A stretch of 18,021 nucleotides of DNA from Trichomonas tenax. Lineage: Eukaryota > Parabasalia > Trichomonadida > Trichomonadidae. A program made the position numbers and the translations under genes. Of this stretch, positions 1 through 9,517 are shown one piece after another. Below the pieces are notes generated by a model. That model was not told where the DNA came from. It searched no databases and saw only the letters and a program-made list of their open reading frames with translations. The DNA lies in NCBI GenBank assembly GCA_023091735.1, contig JALKBU010001035.1, forward strand, positions 1 through 18,021, written 5' to 3'. Numbering within the stretch: position 1 is the first letter of the stretch; every line of letters begins with the position of its first letter.

Positions 1-1138
1 TCGATTCCTGAACATACCGTCACGATTCGATCGAGGGCAACTTATGAGCAAATTTTGGAAGTTATCAATTTTTTAAAGGGTTTTAACCTTCATGATATAG
101 AAATTGTATTCGAAGATCACAGTCCACCCAATGATTGTCTTGCTAAAGCAAGATTAGCAAGGCAGGCTAAAAGAATCCAACACAAAAACTTAATTGCAAT
201 AAGAACGAGGAATTTACATGTTAAAACCAAAGAGGACGAAACAAATCCAAATTTATTCAATTTAGAATCTATTGTCTCAGACAACGCAAAAGAGTTATTG
301 AATAATATTTTAAAGAATCTTACAACAGCTAAATCTAAGCATGGCTTTAGATATTCAGATATTGTAATTGATTTTGCATTTTTAATACATTGTCGTTCCC
401 GTTCGGCATATGAAATTGCACGGAAGTTTTTTGTGGCTCTACCAGCAGAGATAACTATATGGAGACATTATTCACTAATAGTGAAGGATGTCAAAAATTT
501 TATTTCAGATGACTCGTTGGTGAAACGATTCTTAAATTACATCAAATATCACACCAAAGGTATACTTTTCTATAGCAATTGACGCAATATATTGCAAGCA
601 GTGGTATCCAACAGATGAAAAAGCGCAGTTGACCAAAGACGGTAAACCAAAAAATGCAATGTTTGTATTTTTATTGATGCCACTTAATAGGGATATTCCG
701 AATCTTATTATTCAGACGTTACCTCATGATAATGGAAATGGAGTAGGAGTCATACAAACAATTTTCAGAATCATATCTAATATTTCACAAAATATATTTA
801 TTAAGTATATTAGCAGCGATTGCGATAAGGGCTACCTCCCTCTACAAGAAGCTTTCTATGAATATTATTATTACAGCTTGCATGTTGAAGAATGGTTAAC
901 GTTTTCAGAAGAATATCTCTCGAAAAATATTGTTACATTTATTTTAGACTTGGTATATCTCAGCAAGAATCAAAGAACAAGATTGGTATTCCAAAATTCA
1001 AAACTTTTCGTTCATAAAGACTTCAGCGCAGTAAATAATGTCGACATTAGCAAGTTTGTTGAGATTGAAGAAATACATCAGGCTGTGGCAGATGATTCAA
1101 AAGCAAGCAAATTAAAAGATTGTTTTAATGGACAATAA
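1..1138 (+). pseudogene. Transposase-like repeat-family protein, 5'-truncated by the window and frameshifted
   Basis: Frame 1 is open from the first base to the TGA at 580-582. Frame 2 then carries on without a gap in sense from about 560 to the TAA at 1136-1138. The switch lies in about 555-570, where reading passes from KYHTKGI into YFSIAIDAIYC, so one small indel separates the halves of a frame of roughly 378 codons. The order of blocks (a helical region ending LPAEITIWRHY, then AIDAI, FVFLLMPLN, ISSDCDKGY and DLVYLSKNQRTRL) resembles an RNase H-like transposase core with spaced acidic residues, and I believe similar proteins form large families in trichomonads. That assignment is inference from pattern. 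The first ATG-like start inside the window (TTG at 55) is not a real start; the gene begins upstream. It could instead be an unrelated multicopy protein of unknown function. Confidence 0.5.
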
Positions 1139-1415
1139 TCGTTTTTGAACAATAATCGTAAATAATTGTTCTTTTCCTCTCAATTCCACATCGGAAAGTG
1201 ACAAAAGTGACATTCCTAGCAACACTAGTTTCATGCCTAAAATAGAATGATATTATTTTCAGTTTAAAAGTATCATTCATGATATATACTTGTGCAGAAC
1301 ACTATACATTGTTCTTAACATATTAGAAAATTTCAAAAATAATGACTAGAGAACTGCATTTCAATGCAATTTATTCGAAAAATTTTAAAAAGAACAACAA
1401 TACGAAATTTGAAAT

Positions 1416-1454
1416 AAAGAGAAAAAGAGGGAGAGAAAGGGAAAAAAGAAAAGG
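1416..1454 (+). repeat. 39-nt uninterrupted polypurine tract
   Basis: Every base from 1416 to 1454 is A or G. It lies at the 5' edge of the ubiquitin-protease remnant and would encode a Lys/Glu/Gly-rich stretch in the protease frame. Whether it was coding linker or 5' flanking DNA cannot be settled here. Confidence 0.8.
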
Positions 1455-2958
1455 CTGGATGGACAGAATTTGAATCTAAATGCAGCTATGCAGAAGTTTT
1501 GGTATATATCGAATCTTTAGCTGCAATACATGACCTAATTCCACTACAAAGTGTTGAATCCGGATCCATAATAACTTCACACTTTCAGAATTTTTCGTCG
1601 TTCAAAAGCAGCATTAACGAAGAAGAATATGCTGTCATTGATGATGATAACAAAATAATATCAGGATTTCCAATTATGCAAGAGAAAGTAAGAATTTCTA
1701 AACTTCTGTTGCCTGATAAAAATCTTGAATTTGTTAAAAATAGTGATTTTGTTACTATGGAAAATCTTGTATGGATGTTTAATCCAAGAAATATTCCAAC
1801 AAAGGACAAAGAAATACTTCTGATTTTAGATTCTATGGTCAAAAGCAAATTGTTATCATTTTATTCAGGCAATATCTGCATTTATGACGAGGAACATGAA
1901 TCAAAAAATAGTGTTATCAAATTACATACATGCTCAGAATTCGCCAAGCACGATAAAGAATTTATGAAACGGCACACAAATTTAATTCGCTCACTGCCTT
2001 AGTTTCAGGAAGATTATTTTGATACAGAGACAGAAAGAGTAAAATGTTCTCGCCAAAAAACAATGAAGCTTAGACAGATACAAACTGTTATCAATTTGCC
2101 ATCGCAAGTATCATATCAAAAGCAGCATATCCCAGATTATATGGATGACGATAAATGGAAGTCCATTCAACTTGGAAAACAACATATAAATGCTGATTAT
2201 CTATTTCCTGGCTTTGCAAATGTCAATCAAAATTGTTATCTAAATTTGCTATTACAGGCTTTCCTTAATATTCAATATTTTGCCGAACACATTCGGTTAA
2301 TTAACACAGAAGAAAACAACATTCCATTAATAATTGCTATCTAGAAGTCGATAAAAGATATCCATTCTGGTTCTCCAACGACAACATACAACACAGAACA
2401 ACTCATTCCGTTGATATTCCAGAATCAAGATGATGCTAGTGGTCAGAAAGATATAGTTGAAGTAGCTGATTTGCTATTGGAACAGCTGATGAAAGCAATT
2501 CCTGAGTTTATCAATACATTCATTGGCAATTCAATGAGCAAAATTGTACTCGGGGTCTCAGATACCAAATAGAATATATAACAATTTCCCGATTCTAAAG
2601 ATACAGCTTCCTAGATTTGGAATATATGTTCATAATGATGGACATGTTAAAATTCGGGAAAACACGTCACAAATAAAATTTAACCCAACGATGGAGTTCA
2701 GTGATCAATGGAGAGACAAGAAAATACATATTGTATTGCATTATTGTTCATTCCAGAATCAATTTCATGTTTGGTCACTACTATGCCATTATGCAACTTG
2801 AGCAGGATAAATATTACAAATTCAATGATGCAGAAGTTAGAGAAATAAAGACTGATGAAGTATATGCAAAAGATAATGGAATGGAATGTGCATATTTTGT
2901 AATGTATATTGAAGAAAATTTTATTGGAGAGTTGTCGAAATATAATATAATAATATAA
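1418..2958 (+). pseudogene. Ubiquitin-specific protease (peptidase family C19), degenerate
   Basis: A USP catalytic domain reads across three frames. Frame 2 runs from 1418 with in-frame TAGs at 2000-2002 and 2342-2344. It shifts to frame 3 near 2540 and to frame 1 near 2760, ending about 2958. The Cys box is GFANVNQNCYLNLLLQ with the nucleophile codon at 2234-2236. Next come a segment ILKIQLPRFGIY typical of the USP core, the His box GHYYAIMQLE (His codon 2776-2778) and KYYKFNDAEV with the third catalytic Asp at 2827-2829, then CAYFVMYIEE at the end. Such enzymes remove ubiquitin from proteins. All catalytic residues survive, yet four disruptions make a functional product unlikely. Only about 180 codons separate Cys and His, a compact domain. 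The N-terminal part opens with a Lys/Glu-rich stretch from a purine-only tract; its real start is unclear. Confidence 0.85.
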
Positions 2959-3535
2959 TATAATAAAAAATGCATTTTTATCTGTGAGATCAGTAAAAAG
3001 TTACAGAAACAAATAATATTGAATTTTTATCACTTTTCTAGTGTACAATGCTTGAAAATTGCGGAGGTTGCATGAACTTACACTTTTCACTTTTTCGAAA
3101 AGCGTACTTTCTCTTATTTAGAATCATATGGAAAATCCATCATAGTTATCTGTAAAATATCATTTTTCAAATAGCAAATTTCATATTTGAATCTAAAAAT
3201 CATAATATACTTAACTCTATATCAGAGATACTTCAGCCCTTCAGATAAGATAAATATCTTACTTGTTTGTAATGTCCAATAATCAAAAATAAAAATTTTT
3301 ATCATGTATTTATCTTCAATATACTATGCATGTTATTCACAAAGCATCTGTAGTTGGAGCAACACCGAACGGTTAACACTAGCCTTTATATAAACAATAA
3401 TATAAATGAAAATGAGGATGTTATAGAAATTAACATGTTAATTAATTAATTAATGTAAAAATATTATTGACATGTAAATGGGATTTTTGTCTTGTAAAGT
3501 AAATTGGAATTTGACATTTTTATAAAAATTTCAAA
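2959..3535. other. AT-rich intergenic region upstream of the DH-PH-FYVE gene
   Basis: No supported gene. It contains short TAA and TTAA runs (about 2940-2965 and 3438-3453) and one copy of the recurrent word TGACATGTAAA at 3468-3478, 58 bp before the start codon at 3536. No AAAGTGAC word and no recognisable trichomonad initiator was seen. The promoter of the 3536 gene should lie in the last 100 bp. Confidence 0.6.
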
Positions 3536-5161
3536 ATGAATTCGATTTTTGACAACGTGGCAATTCCTGAAGGAGGACTCTTTTCAGGCGATCCACCTTT
3601 TCCTCTTTTGATCGATAAGAGGGATTTCTTCGCTGCTCAGGTTCCATGTTTCGAAAATTCGGATTATTTTTTGATTGATTTGATTAAACACGATACACCA
3701 CAATTACGGTTGATCATTGAGACTTACATTCGTGAGAGAGAGTTCATCACTACATTGCTTTACTTAAGCAACACAATAATTAAGAATTGCGGACAAAAAT
3801 TCGAACTAATCGCGACAAAACTTGCACAGCCACTACACAATCTCGAATCAATACACATTGTTCTGCTAAATTCGCTCTCCAAAGTTCTTGCCAATCAAAT
3901 TACAGATTATAACGCGTTTTTCCTCGAAATTATCCATACCGTCAACGTAATTCCTATACACCAGCAGTACTTATCCAAATATCTCGAGGTTGAACCAATG
4001 GTTCACACTTTTTCATTATTGAATGAAAAATTCGCTTTGCATGACAAACCGACTATACTAGTTTTTAAAGAGCCTTTCACATATATATCCGATATTGCGA
4101 ATCTTATTGAAAAGGCTGCAACATTTGTTGTATCAAATCGCTATAATGACATGATGGAGTTTGCTGTCGCCAGCAGAAACATTCTCATGTCCTTCGACTC
4201 TATACCTATACTCGAAAAAATCGCCAAGAACTTCCTCATCGAGCCATTCCCGATCGTTGAGCCCGGCAGAAGGTTTATTAAGCAAGGAGTCTGTCTTAAA
4301 CACTGCAGGAAAGAAGTTTCTGAGCGTATCATATTGCTGTTTTCGGACTTTTTCGTGTATGCACAACCACATGGCGGAAAATGGATGATTCCGGCTGCTT
4401 ATCAGCTATATAAGATGAGAGTTGAGATGCCTGAAACAGATATCTTTGGTTTATCAGTGTATTCGCCAAGAAAGAGTTTTGTATTAGAATTCAAATCAAA
4501 AGATGAGCTTCAGAGTTGGTATGACTCTCTAAAGAATGCTATATATAACGCTCGTGCTGGCGATGACACTGAGTTCGAAACAGCACCAATCTGGATGCCA
4601 GACAAAGCAACACAAGCTTGCATGATTTGTCATCAAGAACACACTTTCTTTGTTAGAAGACATCATTGCAGAGCATGCGGTGCTGTTGCTTGTTCTGATT
4701 GCTTGAAGTATAGAGCTGTTGTTCGTGGTATATCATCGAAACCAGTTAAAGTTTGCTTCAATTGTTTCCAGAAGATTAATGCTGCCAAGAATATGCCAAT
4801 ACAAAGAGTTATTCCAAGAACGAACTACAGCTCAAGGAATGTACAGAGTGGGCAAGCAGTTCGTCGTGGATCAATTTCTCATCCTCCAGGTTCAACACAA
4901 CAGAACGACAATGAAAACATTCGCAATACTGTTCAGTGTTCTATTCCACCTACTCAGAAGTCTCCAATGAAGATCACATCACCAACGCCTCCTCCTGTGA
5001 CGGTAGACAAACAGGACCCACTCATAACTACTCAGACAACATATTCAGCATCACCGCCTCCATCCATAGGAATGAATATGCATGCCAAAGAAAGTCATCG
5101 CGACGATTATGATTACTACTATTATACTTCATCAGATTACGAATACCATACATCTGACTAG
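3536..5161 (+). CDS. DH-PH-FYVE protein, probable Rho-family GEF (FGD-like)
   Basis: An intact 541-aa protein. Residues about 52-235 are a helical region in the position of a DblH/RhoGEF domain, starting with the typical IREREFITTLLYL pattern; this part is divergent. Residues about 240-340 read as a PH domain, ending in a helix with the conserved Trp (ELQSWYDSLKNAI, W328). Residues 351-415 are a canonical FYVE zinc finger: WMPD (353-356), RRHHCR (374-379) and eight cysteines at 362, 365, 378, 381, 386, 389, 407 and 410. The tail 416-541 is low-complexity, rich in Pro, Ser, Thr and Gln, ending in a Tyr/Asp-rich run. By family knowledge, FYVE binds PI3P on endosomes and DH-PH activates Rho/Rac GTPases, so the protein likely links endosomal membranes to actin. 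The ATG at 3536 is the first in a long open frame, and the stop is TAG. The GEF activity is inferred and the FYVE call is firm. Confidence 0.9.
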   Translation: MNSIFDNVAIPEGGLFSGDPPFPLLIDKRDFFAAQVPCFENSDYFLIDLIKHDTPQLRLIIETYIREREFITTLLYLSNTIIKNCGQKFELIATKLAQPLHNLESIHIVLLNSLSKVLANQITDYNAFFLEIIHTVNVIPIHQQYLSKYLEVEPMVHTFSLLNEKFALHDKPTILVFKEPFTYISDIANLIEKAATFVVSNRYNDMMEFAVASRNILMSFDSIPILEKIAKNFLIEPFPIVEPGRRFIKQGVCLKHCRKEVSERIILLFSDFFVYAQPHGGKWMIPAAYQLYKMRVEMPETDIFGLSVYSPRKSFVLEFKSKDELQSWYDSLKNAIYNARAGDDTEFETAPIWMPDKATQACMICHQEHTFFVRRHHCRACGAVACSDCLKYRAVVRGISSKPVKVCFNCFQKINAAKNMPIQRVIPRTNYSSRNVQSGQAVRRGSISHPPGSTQQNDNENIRNTVQCSIPPTQKSPMKITSPTPPPVTVDKQDPLITTQTTYSASPPPSIGMNMHAKESHRDDYDYYYYTSSDYEYHTSD

Positions 5162-5248
5162 GCTCTTATATTATTATTTGTTTTAAATCTTTGTTTAATT
5201 TTTTGCAAATCAATAATCATTTCTACAAACACCTCAATATTTGAATAA

Positions 5249-5265
5249 TATATATATATATATAA
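5249..5265. repeat. AT dinucleotide microsatellite
   Basis: About eight uninterrupted AT units about 90 bp downstream of the TAG of the DH-PH-FYVE gene. It is likely simple slippage sequence in the 3' flank. Confidence 0.85.
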
Positions 5266-5567
5266 GTTTCTTTTTGAGATTTTGTAAATAAATGGATAAT
5301 AAATTTACGAAATAAGAAAATTGATGATTAAAATAATGAAAATACTGAAATGTTCCTTACTGACGATGCAAATAGTGAAATATATATAATATTGTATAGT
5401 TTTGTATGGAGAGAAATTTCAGATATCGTGGCAAATCAGTAGATATCGCTGTTCGCAAAAATATAATAGTTTACATGTCAGAACAAAATTTTTGACATTT
5501 TTGATATCAATATCGATCTCTTTAGGCAAGCGTTTAAAAACAAGACTCATGATCATATTTGTCACAT

Positions 5568-5618
5568 CAAAGTCAAGAAGGTATTTCTGCATTTTTTCAG
5601 TGCATTAATCGAAATAAT
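5568..5618 (+). repeat. 51-nt dispersed repeat, copy A
   Basis: Matches 8533-8583 in the same orientation with 46 of 51 positions identical by eye, including a perfect 23-nt core at 5596-5618. In frame 1 it reads KVKKVFLHFFSALIEIM, and the other copy reads KVKKEFMDFFSALIEII. Two of the five differences are synonymous, which hints at shared coding ancestry, but a copied promoter or 5' flank is also possible. Confidence 0.75.
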
Positions 5619-6196
5619 GAGTGGAGGAAAGATGGTGTCTCAGCGCATAATTTTTTTTCATTGCCAAATCTAAAATTCTAAAACTTTACATTATTACAGC
5701 TGCACATCCAAATCCCATCAAATTCAATAACTTTCATGTCTATAATCACCCTCAAATCAATTAATGAATTAGTTGCATTTTTAATTTTAAGCATATAAGA
5801 GGCATTTGAATCAATAATACACATAAAAATATCATATGCTGCATATTAGTGCATACATTTATGCTGGAAATCGTATATTTTTGTACGATTTGTAATGCAA
5901 TCAATGATTTGATAGATATATAGACTGTGCCACTTATACCACCGGATAGACAACTATCAATAAGTTCATGAAAGTACTTTCAAATCGAAAAAAATATTGA
6001 TCAGATAAAAATTTATGAAGGTTGTGGGACTACACCGTAGAAGGAAAAAATTTCCCGACATTTATTGGATAAAAAATATTTATTATTTTTAATTATTATT
6101 TGAAGACATATAAAAGTAAATTTTAACGGAATTAGCTTATTTATGTCCCGAGTCTAACATTTAGATTGTTTTTGTCGCTAGGTACAAACGAGCGAA

Positions 6197-6352
6197 ATGT
6201 TATATACTAACTCAGCGGCATGGCGCATTCCAGAAAATCTTCTGGAAGCAAACGGAGTAGGTTGGCTCGCTGAGGATAGTGATGAGGAAGATGATGAAGG
6301 CAGTGATTCAGAAGATTTTATCGATGAAGGCGACGAAGACTCCGACTTTTAA
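6197..6352 (+). CDS. Small acidic protein, 51 aa, unknown
   Basis: An ATG at 6197 opens a 51-codon frame ending TAA at 6350-6352. An in-frame TAG at 6179-6181 rules out further upstream coding in this frame. The first 25 residues are ordinary (AAWRIPENLLEANGVGWLAE), and the last 27 are almost all Asp, Glu, Ser and Gly, ending EDSDF. The region is visibly richer in G and C than its surroundings, as are the expressed genes of this window, which supports real coding. The stop runs into TAATAAATAAA, a plausible poly(A) signal context. Acidic Ser/Asp tails are common in nuclear and nucleolar proteins and in CK2 substrates, but no family is recognisable. The motif ACTAACTCAG at 6204-6213 resembles a trichomonad branchpoint/3' splice composite, so this could be the last exon of a spliced gene. 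No matching GTATGT-like donor was seen nearby. Confidence 0.45.
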   Translation: MLYTNSAAWRIPENLLEANGVGWLAEDSDEEDDEGSDSEDFIDEGDEDSDF

Positions 6353-6419
6353 TAAATAAATCTACTGTTTTAAACTCTGCTTCTATCCATATTCCACAGA
6401 CTTCCGTTCTCTTTCTTGT

Positions 6420-7130
6420 TTTCGTCATTTTTTATGTCAAGCAAGAGGGGCAACCACTCAAACCAGGCAGACAGGGTAGCCTTGCCGAAGGCTGCCCTCC
6501 TATCGAGCTCGATTCAGACACTGACTTCTTAGCCTAAATCAACAACAGCACCCCTAGTAAGCAGCACAATGCATACTGGAGCCCCAGAGAGGAGTCGAAA
6601 TGGTGATAACAGCATCTCTTTAGGCGACTTAGCTTAAGACTTTTCACCTCACTTTTAGGTCCTTGGCTTCCCAGTCTAATCCTAGGAGTATTCTTAATGC
6701 ATACAACACATAATCCTCTCAAGAATAATACCTCATCCCAACATGGGACCATCTTGTCATATGAAAAATTGAAGAAATTTGAAATTATGTCAAAAGTCAT
6801 AATTTCACCAAATAAATTGGATATACAGATACTATAGGCAACACGCAGACCAGTAATACCAAATTCACCAGAAATTGACACATTGATCTCGATTATTAGA
6901 TTCAATTTTCCGGAATTCCGGCTCATTCACAGCACCTTCATGATCTCCCAGTGATACATCTGAGGTCCACAGAATTCCCTCAAAGTTGGGAGATCCCCTA
7001 CCAACCACAAATCGCCACGAAAGCCACCCACAGACCATAAAACACACGACATCTCCACTAGATAGAGCCCACACAAGCAATATGAACCAAAGAGACACAC
7101 AAACACTTGCTTTTCCAATGAGAGTGATAT
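6420..7130. other. GC-richer block of unknown origin, possibly an eroded gene or transposon fragment
   Basis: Base composition changes abruptly here, with parts near 50% G+C (for example 6961-7020) against about 25-30% in the flanks. On the plus strand, frame 1 from about 6604 to 7170 is almost open, broken only by stops at 6835-6837, 6952-6954, 6961-6963 and 7063-7065. It reads protein-like sequence such as NKLDIQIL, RRPVIPNSPEIDTLISIIRF and SPRKPPTDHKTHD. Minus-strand ORFs of 77 to 130 codons also cross it but look like Cys/Trp-rich shadows. I cannot name the family. Compositional contrast plus a nearly open frame suggest an old coding insertion; repetitive DNA is the alternative. Confidence 0.35.
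6473..6498. other. Stable 11-bp hairpin with 4-nt loop
   Basis: Positions 6473-6483 pair with 6488-6498 around the loop GCCG. All pairs are Watson-Crick except one G-U, and the stem is mostly G-C. It begins about 120 bp after the stop of the small acidic ORF and sits at the edge of the GC-richer block. No T-run follows, so a terminator role is not supported. Confidence 0.7.
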
Positions 7131-7172
7131 TCTATAATTATCTCTAAAAACAGAAAAAGAATTTTTTATCAA

Positions 7173-8550
7173 TTAAAAAAGGGTCTTAAAATTGCTTTAA
7201 ATAGAGCTTTTTATTTGATAAAACATAATTTTTAGTTATATTAGTATAATTTGAAAATTCGACCCTTTTTAGAGGAAAATATTCAATGATTTTATAAGAC
7301 TCTGTAAAATTTAAAATAAGATGGATTCACATAATATTTAAACAAGCATAAGTTTAGTAAGAACATTGATAATGCCAAAATGCTGATGGAATCGACAAAT
7401 CTTTAACATCTTGACGAAAAAAGAATCGCTACAAACAAACTTCTGTATAGTAATAGTATATCACGCACCTATAACATTGGAAGAATGAAAATTCGAGGTT
7501 ATCGCATATTTTTAGGAAAAAAAGCAAAATACTCTTGTGATTGTAAGCATTTTTCGATAATTAAGCGGTAAGAATATGCAGGTATTGTTGATATATGGAT
7601 AAGCTAGAGCTTTCTGGTATTATTTCTGCATATTTTTATAATGGTTTGGAGATCTGAAGCAAATCTTTTCAGAACTTTGCACGTTAAGTTGCCTTAAATG
7701 TCAATTTCGACGTAGTTGTATATTGATACCACAAAGGATCAAAGTTTCGGTGTTTAAATAGGCATTTTACATATACGAAATGCTTGTTTCTGGAAATCGC
7801 TTGCGAAAAAAGTCGTTTGTTGATGTATTTGGGGGCAAGATGATATATTTCAGAATATTCTGAGATGGTTTCTCCAAGCTCCGACCTTGAAGAAAAGGTT
7901 GCATTAAGAGCCACCTCATTCAAGTTCCATCAAAAATACAAACTCATGTAAACCTTTCAAATTAAGCAGGGTCCATGTAAAGTTGGTAAGAGTGAGGGAA
8001 ATCTGGGTATAATTAATTTAATATTTGTGAGGTATCTCAAATAAATTGAACGATTCTCGAAAAAAATATACTTTAGAAATATAGCATAATAATATAGAGA
8101 AACATTTTAAACATTTATAGATCTTATATTTTTGATAAATACAATTTTATTACAAAATCTATCAAAATTAAATATGCGTAATTAGGCTAAGAGGTAAGCA
8201 TGAAGAAGCCTATATATTATTATAACGATAAAAGGAAATTTTGCAATGAAATTTATGAATTATTAATATATATTTTTCCACATAAAAAAATTGAAATTTA
8301 TTATAAACGAGTAGATGCTATGTTGTTAATTGATATTTTCATATAAACCGTCTATTAATGAAATAAAAGTTCTTTTATTAGCAATATAGATTACACATAG
8401 CTTTTCCATCATATATACTCACTTTTATCTATTTTGAATACCCACCCCCTACTTTATTTTAAGGTTATATGAAGTGTCACTTTTTGGGAAAGTTAGGTTT
8501 CTCCATATTTGTAATTTATATAGTTGTACCTCCAAAGTAAAGAAGGAATT
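7173..8550. other. AT-rich intergenic region with one weak minus-strand ORF
   Basis: Apart from the minus-strand ORF at 7684-7923, no coding sequence is supported. One AAAGTGAC word (minus strand) lies at 8476-8483, about 70 bp before the metacaspase reading frame. The 51-nt repeat copy B starts at 8533. Nothing else is recognised. Confidence 0.5.
7684..7923 (-). pseudogene. Short ORF resembling the N-terminal DNA-binding part of a MULE-type transposase, remnant
   Basis: A 79-codon minus-strand frame, isolated in non-coding DNA. The spacing of F-S-S-R-S-E-L, I-S-E-Y, then YVKCLFKHR and LWYQY recalls the FAR1/FLYWCH-like zinc-binding N-termini seen in Mutator-like transposases (Phe, then a helix with Tyr, then a Cys-containing strand). 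Only one Cys is visible, and the rest of the transposase is absent, so this would be a remnant. The match is by pattern alone and the ORF could be chance. Confidence 0.25.
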
Positions 8551-8583
8551 TATGGATTTCTTCAGTGCATTAATCGAAATAAT
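8533..8583 (+). repeat. 51-nt dispersed repeat, copy B (5' end of metacaspase remnant)
   Basis: Partner of 5568-5618. Here the frame contains an ATG at 8552 and reads MDFFSALIEII in the same frame as the metacaspase catalytic region downstream, making it a candidate original N-terminus of that gene. The sequence after the repeat differs between copies. Confidence 0.75.
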
Positions 8584-9445
8584 TTCACCAGCAAATTCAC
8601 GATAGACTTTACGCGTCAAATGTCAAAATTATCAGAAAATTGATGTAAAATTTGAGAGCCACACTTGAAGATCTGGCGTCTATTGGAAAGATATCACACG
8701 CGAAGACGTTGCAAACTTCCCGAAGGACCTTGAACACGTCGGTTTTATCATCATCAACTACAGGAACACAAAATACACACTTGGTGATGGCCCGCTCAAT
8801 GATGGCTACAACATGTCGAAGTGCCTCAACAGATTCAGTTTTGACATCTTCTACATCGTTGACTCCAAGAAGGAGAAGTTTTTGGAGAAATTGAAATATT
8901 TCTTCGCCCACGTCACAAAGCAGCTCGTCGTTTACTACGTCGGACACGGCACAAGTGTCAAAGATGCAGATGGTGATGAAGATGATGGCTACGATGAGGT
9001 TATGTTCTTCATCAATGGTCGTGTCGTTGATGATGTCCTTATCGACTCCCTCATCAAGCACAAGAACACCAACTCCAAGATTGTTCTTGTCACCGACGCT
9101 TGCCACTCTGGCACAATCTGGGACATCCAGAATGGAAACACGAATGGCAGAGAGCTTCCATCGAGAATTATCTCTATTTCTGCTGCCAGCGATAAGCAGA
9201 CGGCCAAGCAGACTGTGCCTGAGAAGGTTGAGCAAGGAATGTTCACTTTTAATTTGATGAAATTATTGAAGAAGAATCCAAAGCTCAATGCACGTGATGT
9301 TAAGAGAGGGCTCAAGGTTGCTCTTGAAAATACTCTCAAACATGCACCATTGCAACAACGTCCGCAGAACTTATCTCTGAGCCATTATTTACATATTCTA
9401 ACTAAACATTATTATTTACTTTATCCTATAATACTGAAGTATTAA
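8552..9445 (+). pseudogene. Metacaspase (peptidase family C14, type I-like), N-terminus disrupted
   Basis: Frame 2 encodes a caspase-like p20 fold. GFIIINYRNTKY is the first strand, LNDGYNMSKCLN the first helix, YYVGHGT carries the catalytic His (about 8935-8955), and VTDACHSG carries the catalytic Cys (about 9089-9112). SRIISISAASDKQTA and GMFTFNLMKLL follow, as expected. Metacaspases cleave after Arg or Lys and need calcium. The first in-frame ATG after the last stop is 8813, which would omit the first strand and helix. Reading upstream in frame meets TGA at 8666-8668 and TAG at 8603-8605 before an ATG at 8552. So either the N-terminus is broken or the start is not recognisable. The C-terminal 30 residues look atypical. 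The frame is G+C-rich compared with the flanks, indicating that it was recently an expressed gene. Confidence 0.8.
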
Positions 9446-9517
9446 ATTAACTTTCCACGAATTTGTTAATTTTATATTCTATTATTATATAATAGTTTAA
9501 AAGTATAAAATGTAATG

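Larger units (their letters stand above)
5162..6196. other. Intergenic region with microsatellite and a dispersed 51-nt repeat
   Basis: No intact gene is supported. An AT dinucleotide run lies at 5249-5265. A copy of the recurrent word (reverse complement of TGACATGTAAA) is at 5470-5480. A 51-nt segment at 5568-5618 matches 8533-8583 near the metacaspase. Frame 1 is open from about 5471 to 5677 across that segment and reads FFSALIEIMSGGKMVSQ, which could be a scrap of a coding sequence. The remainder to 6196 is AT-rich with nothing I recognise. Confidence 0.5.

Noticed and set aside
4133..4970. Minus-strand and alternate-frame ORFs inside the DH-PH-FYVE gene
   Set aside because: They lie entirely inside an intact 541-aa frame with a canonical FYVE finger.
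5402..5608. 68-codon plus-strand ORF
   Set aside because: Low-complexity AT-driven sequence that overlaps the 51-nt repeat in a different frame from the one conserved between the two copies.
6534..7172. Three minus-strand ORFs (77-130 codons) in the GC-richer block as genes
   Set aside because: They overlap each other in different frames, are unusually rich in Cys, Trp and Leu, and lack any motif. The plus strand reads more protein-like.
8609..9339. Minus-strand ORFs of 208 and 116 codons and plus-strand ORFs in other frames across the metacaspase
   Set aside because: They overlap a frame with clear VGHGT and DACHSG motifs and have no sensible domains; they are shadows of a GC-richer coding strand.
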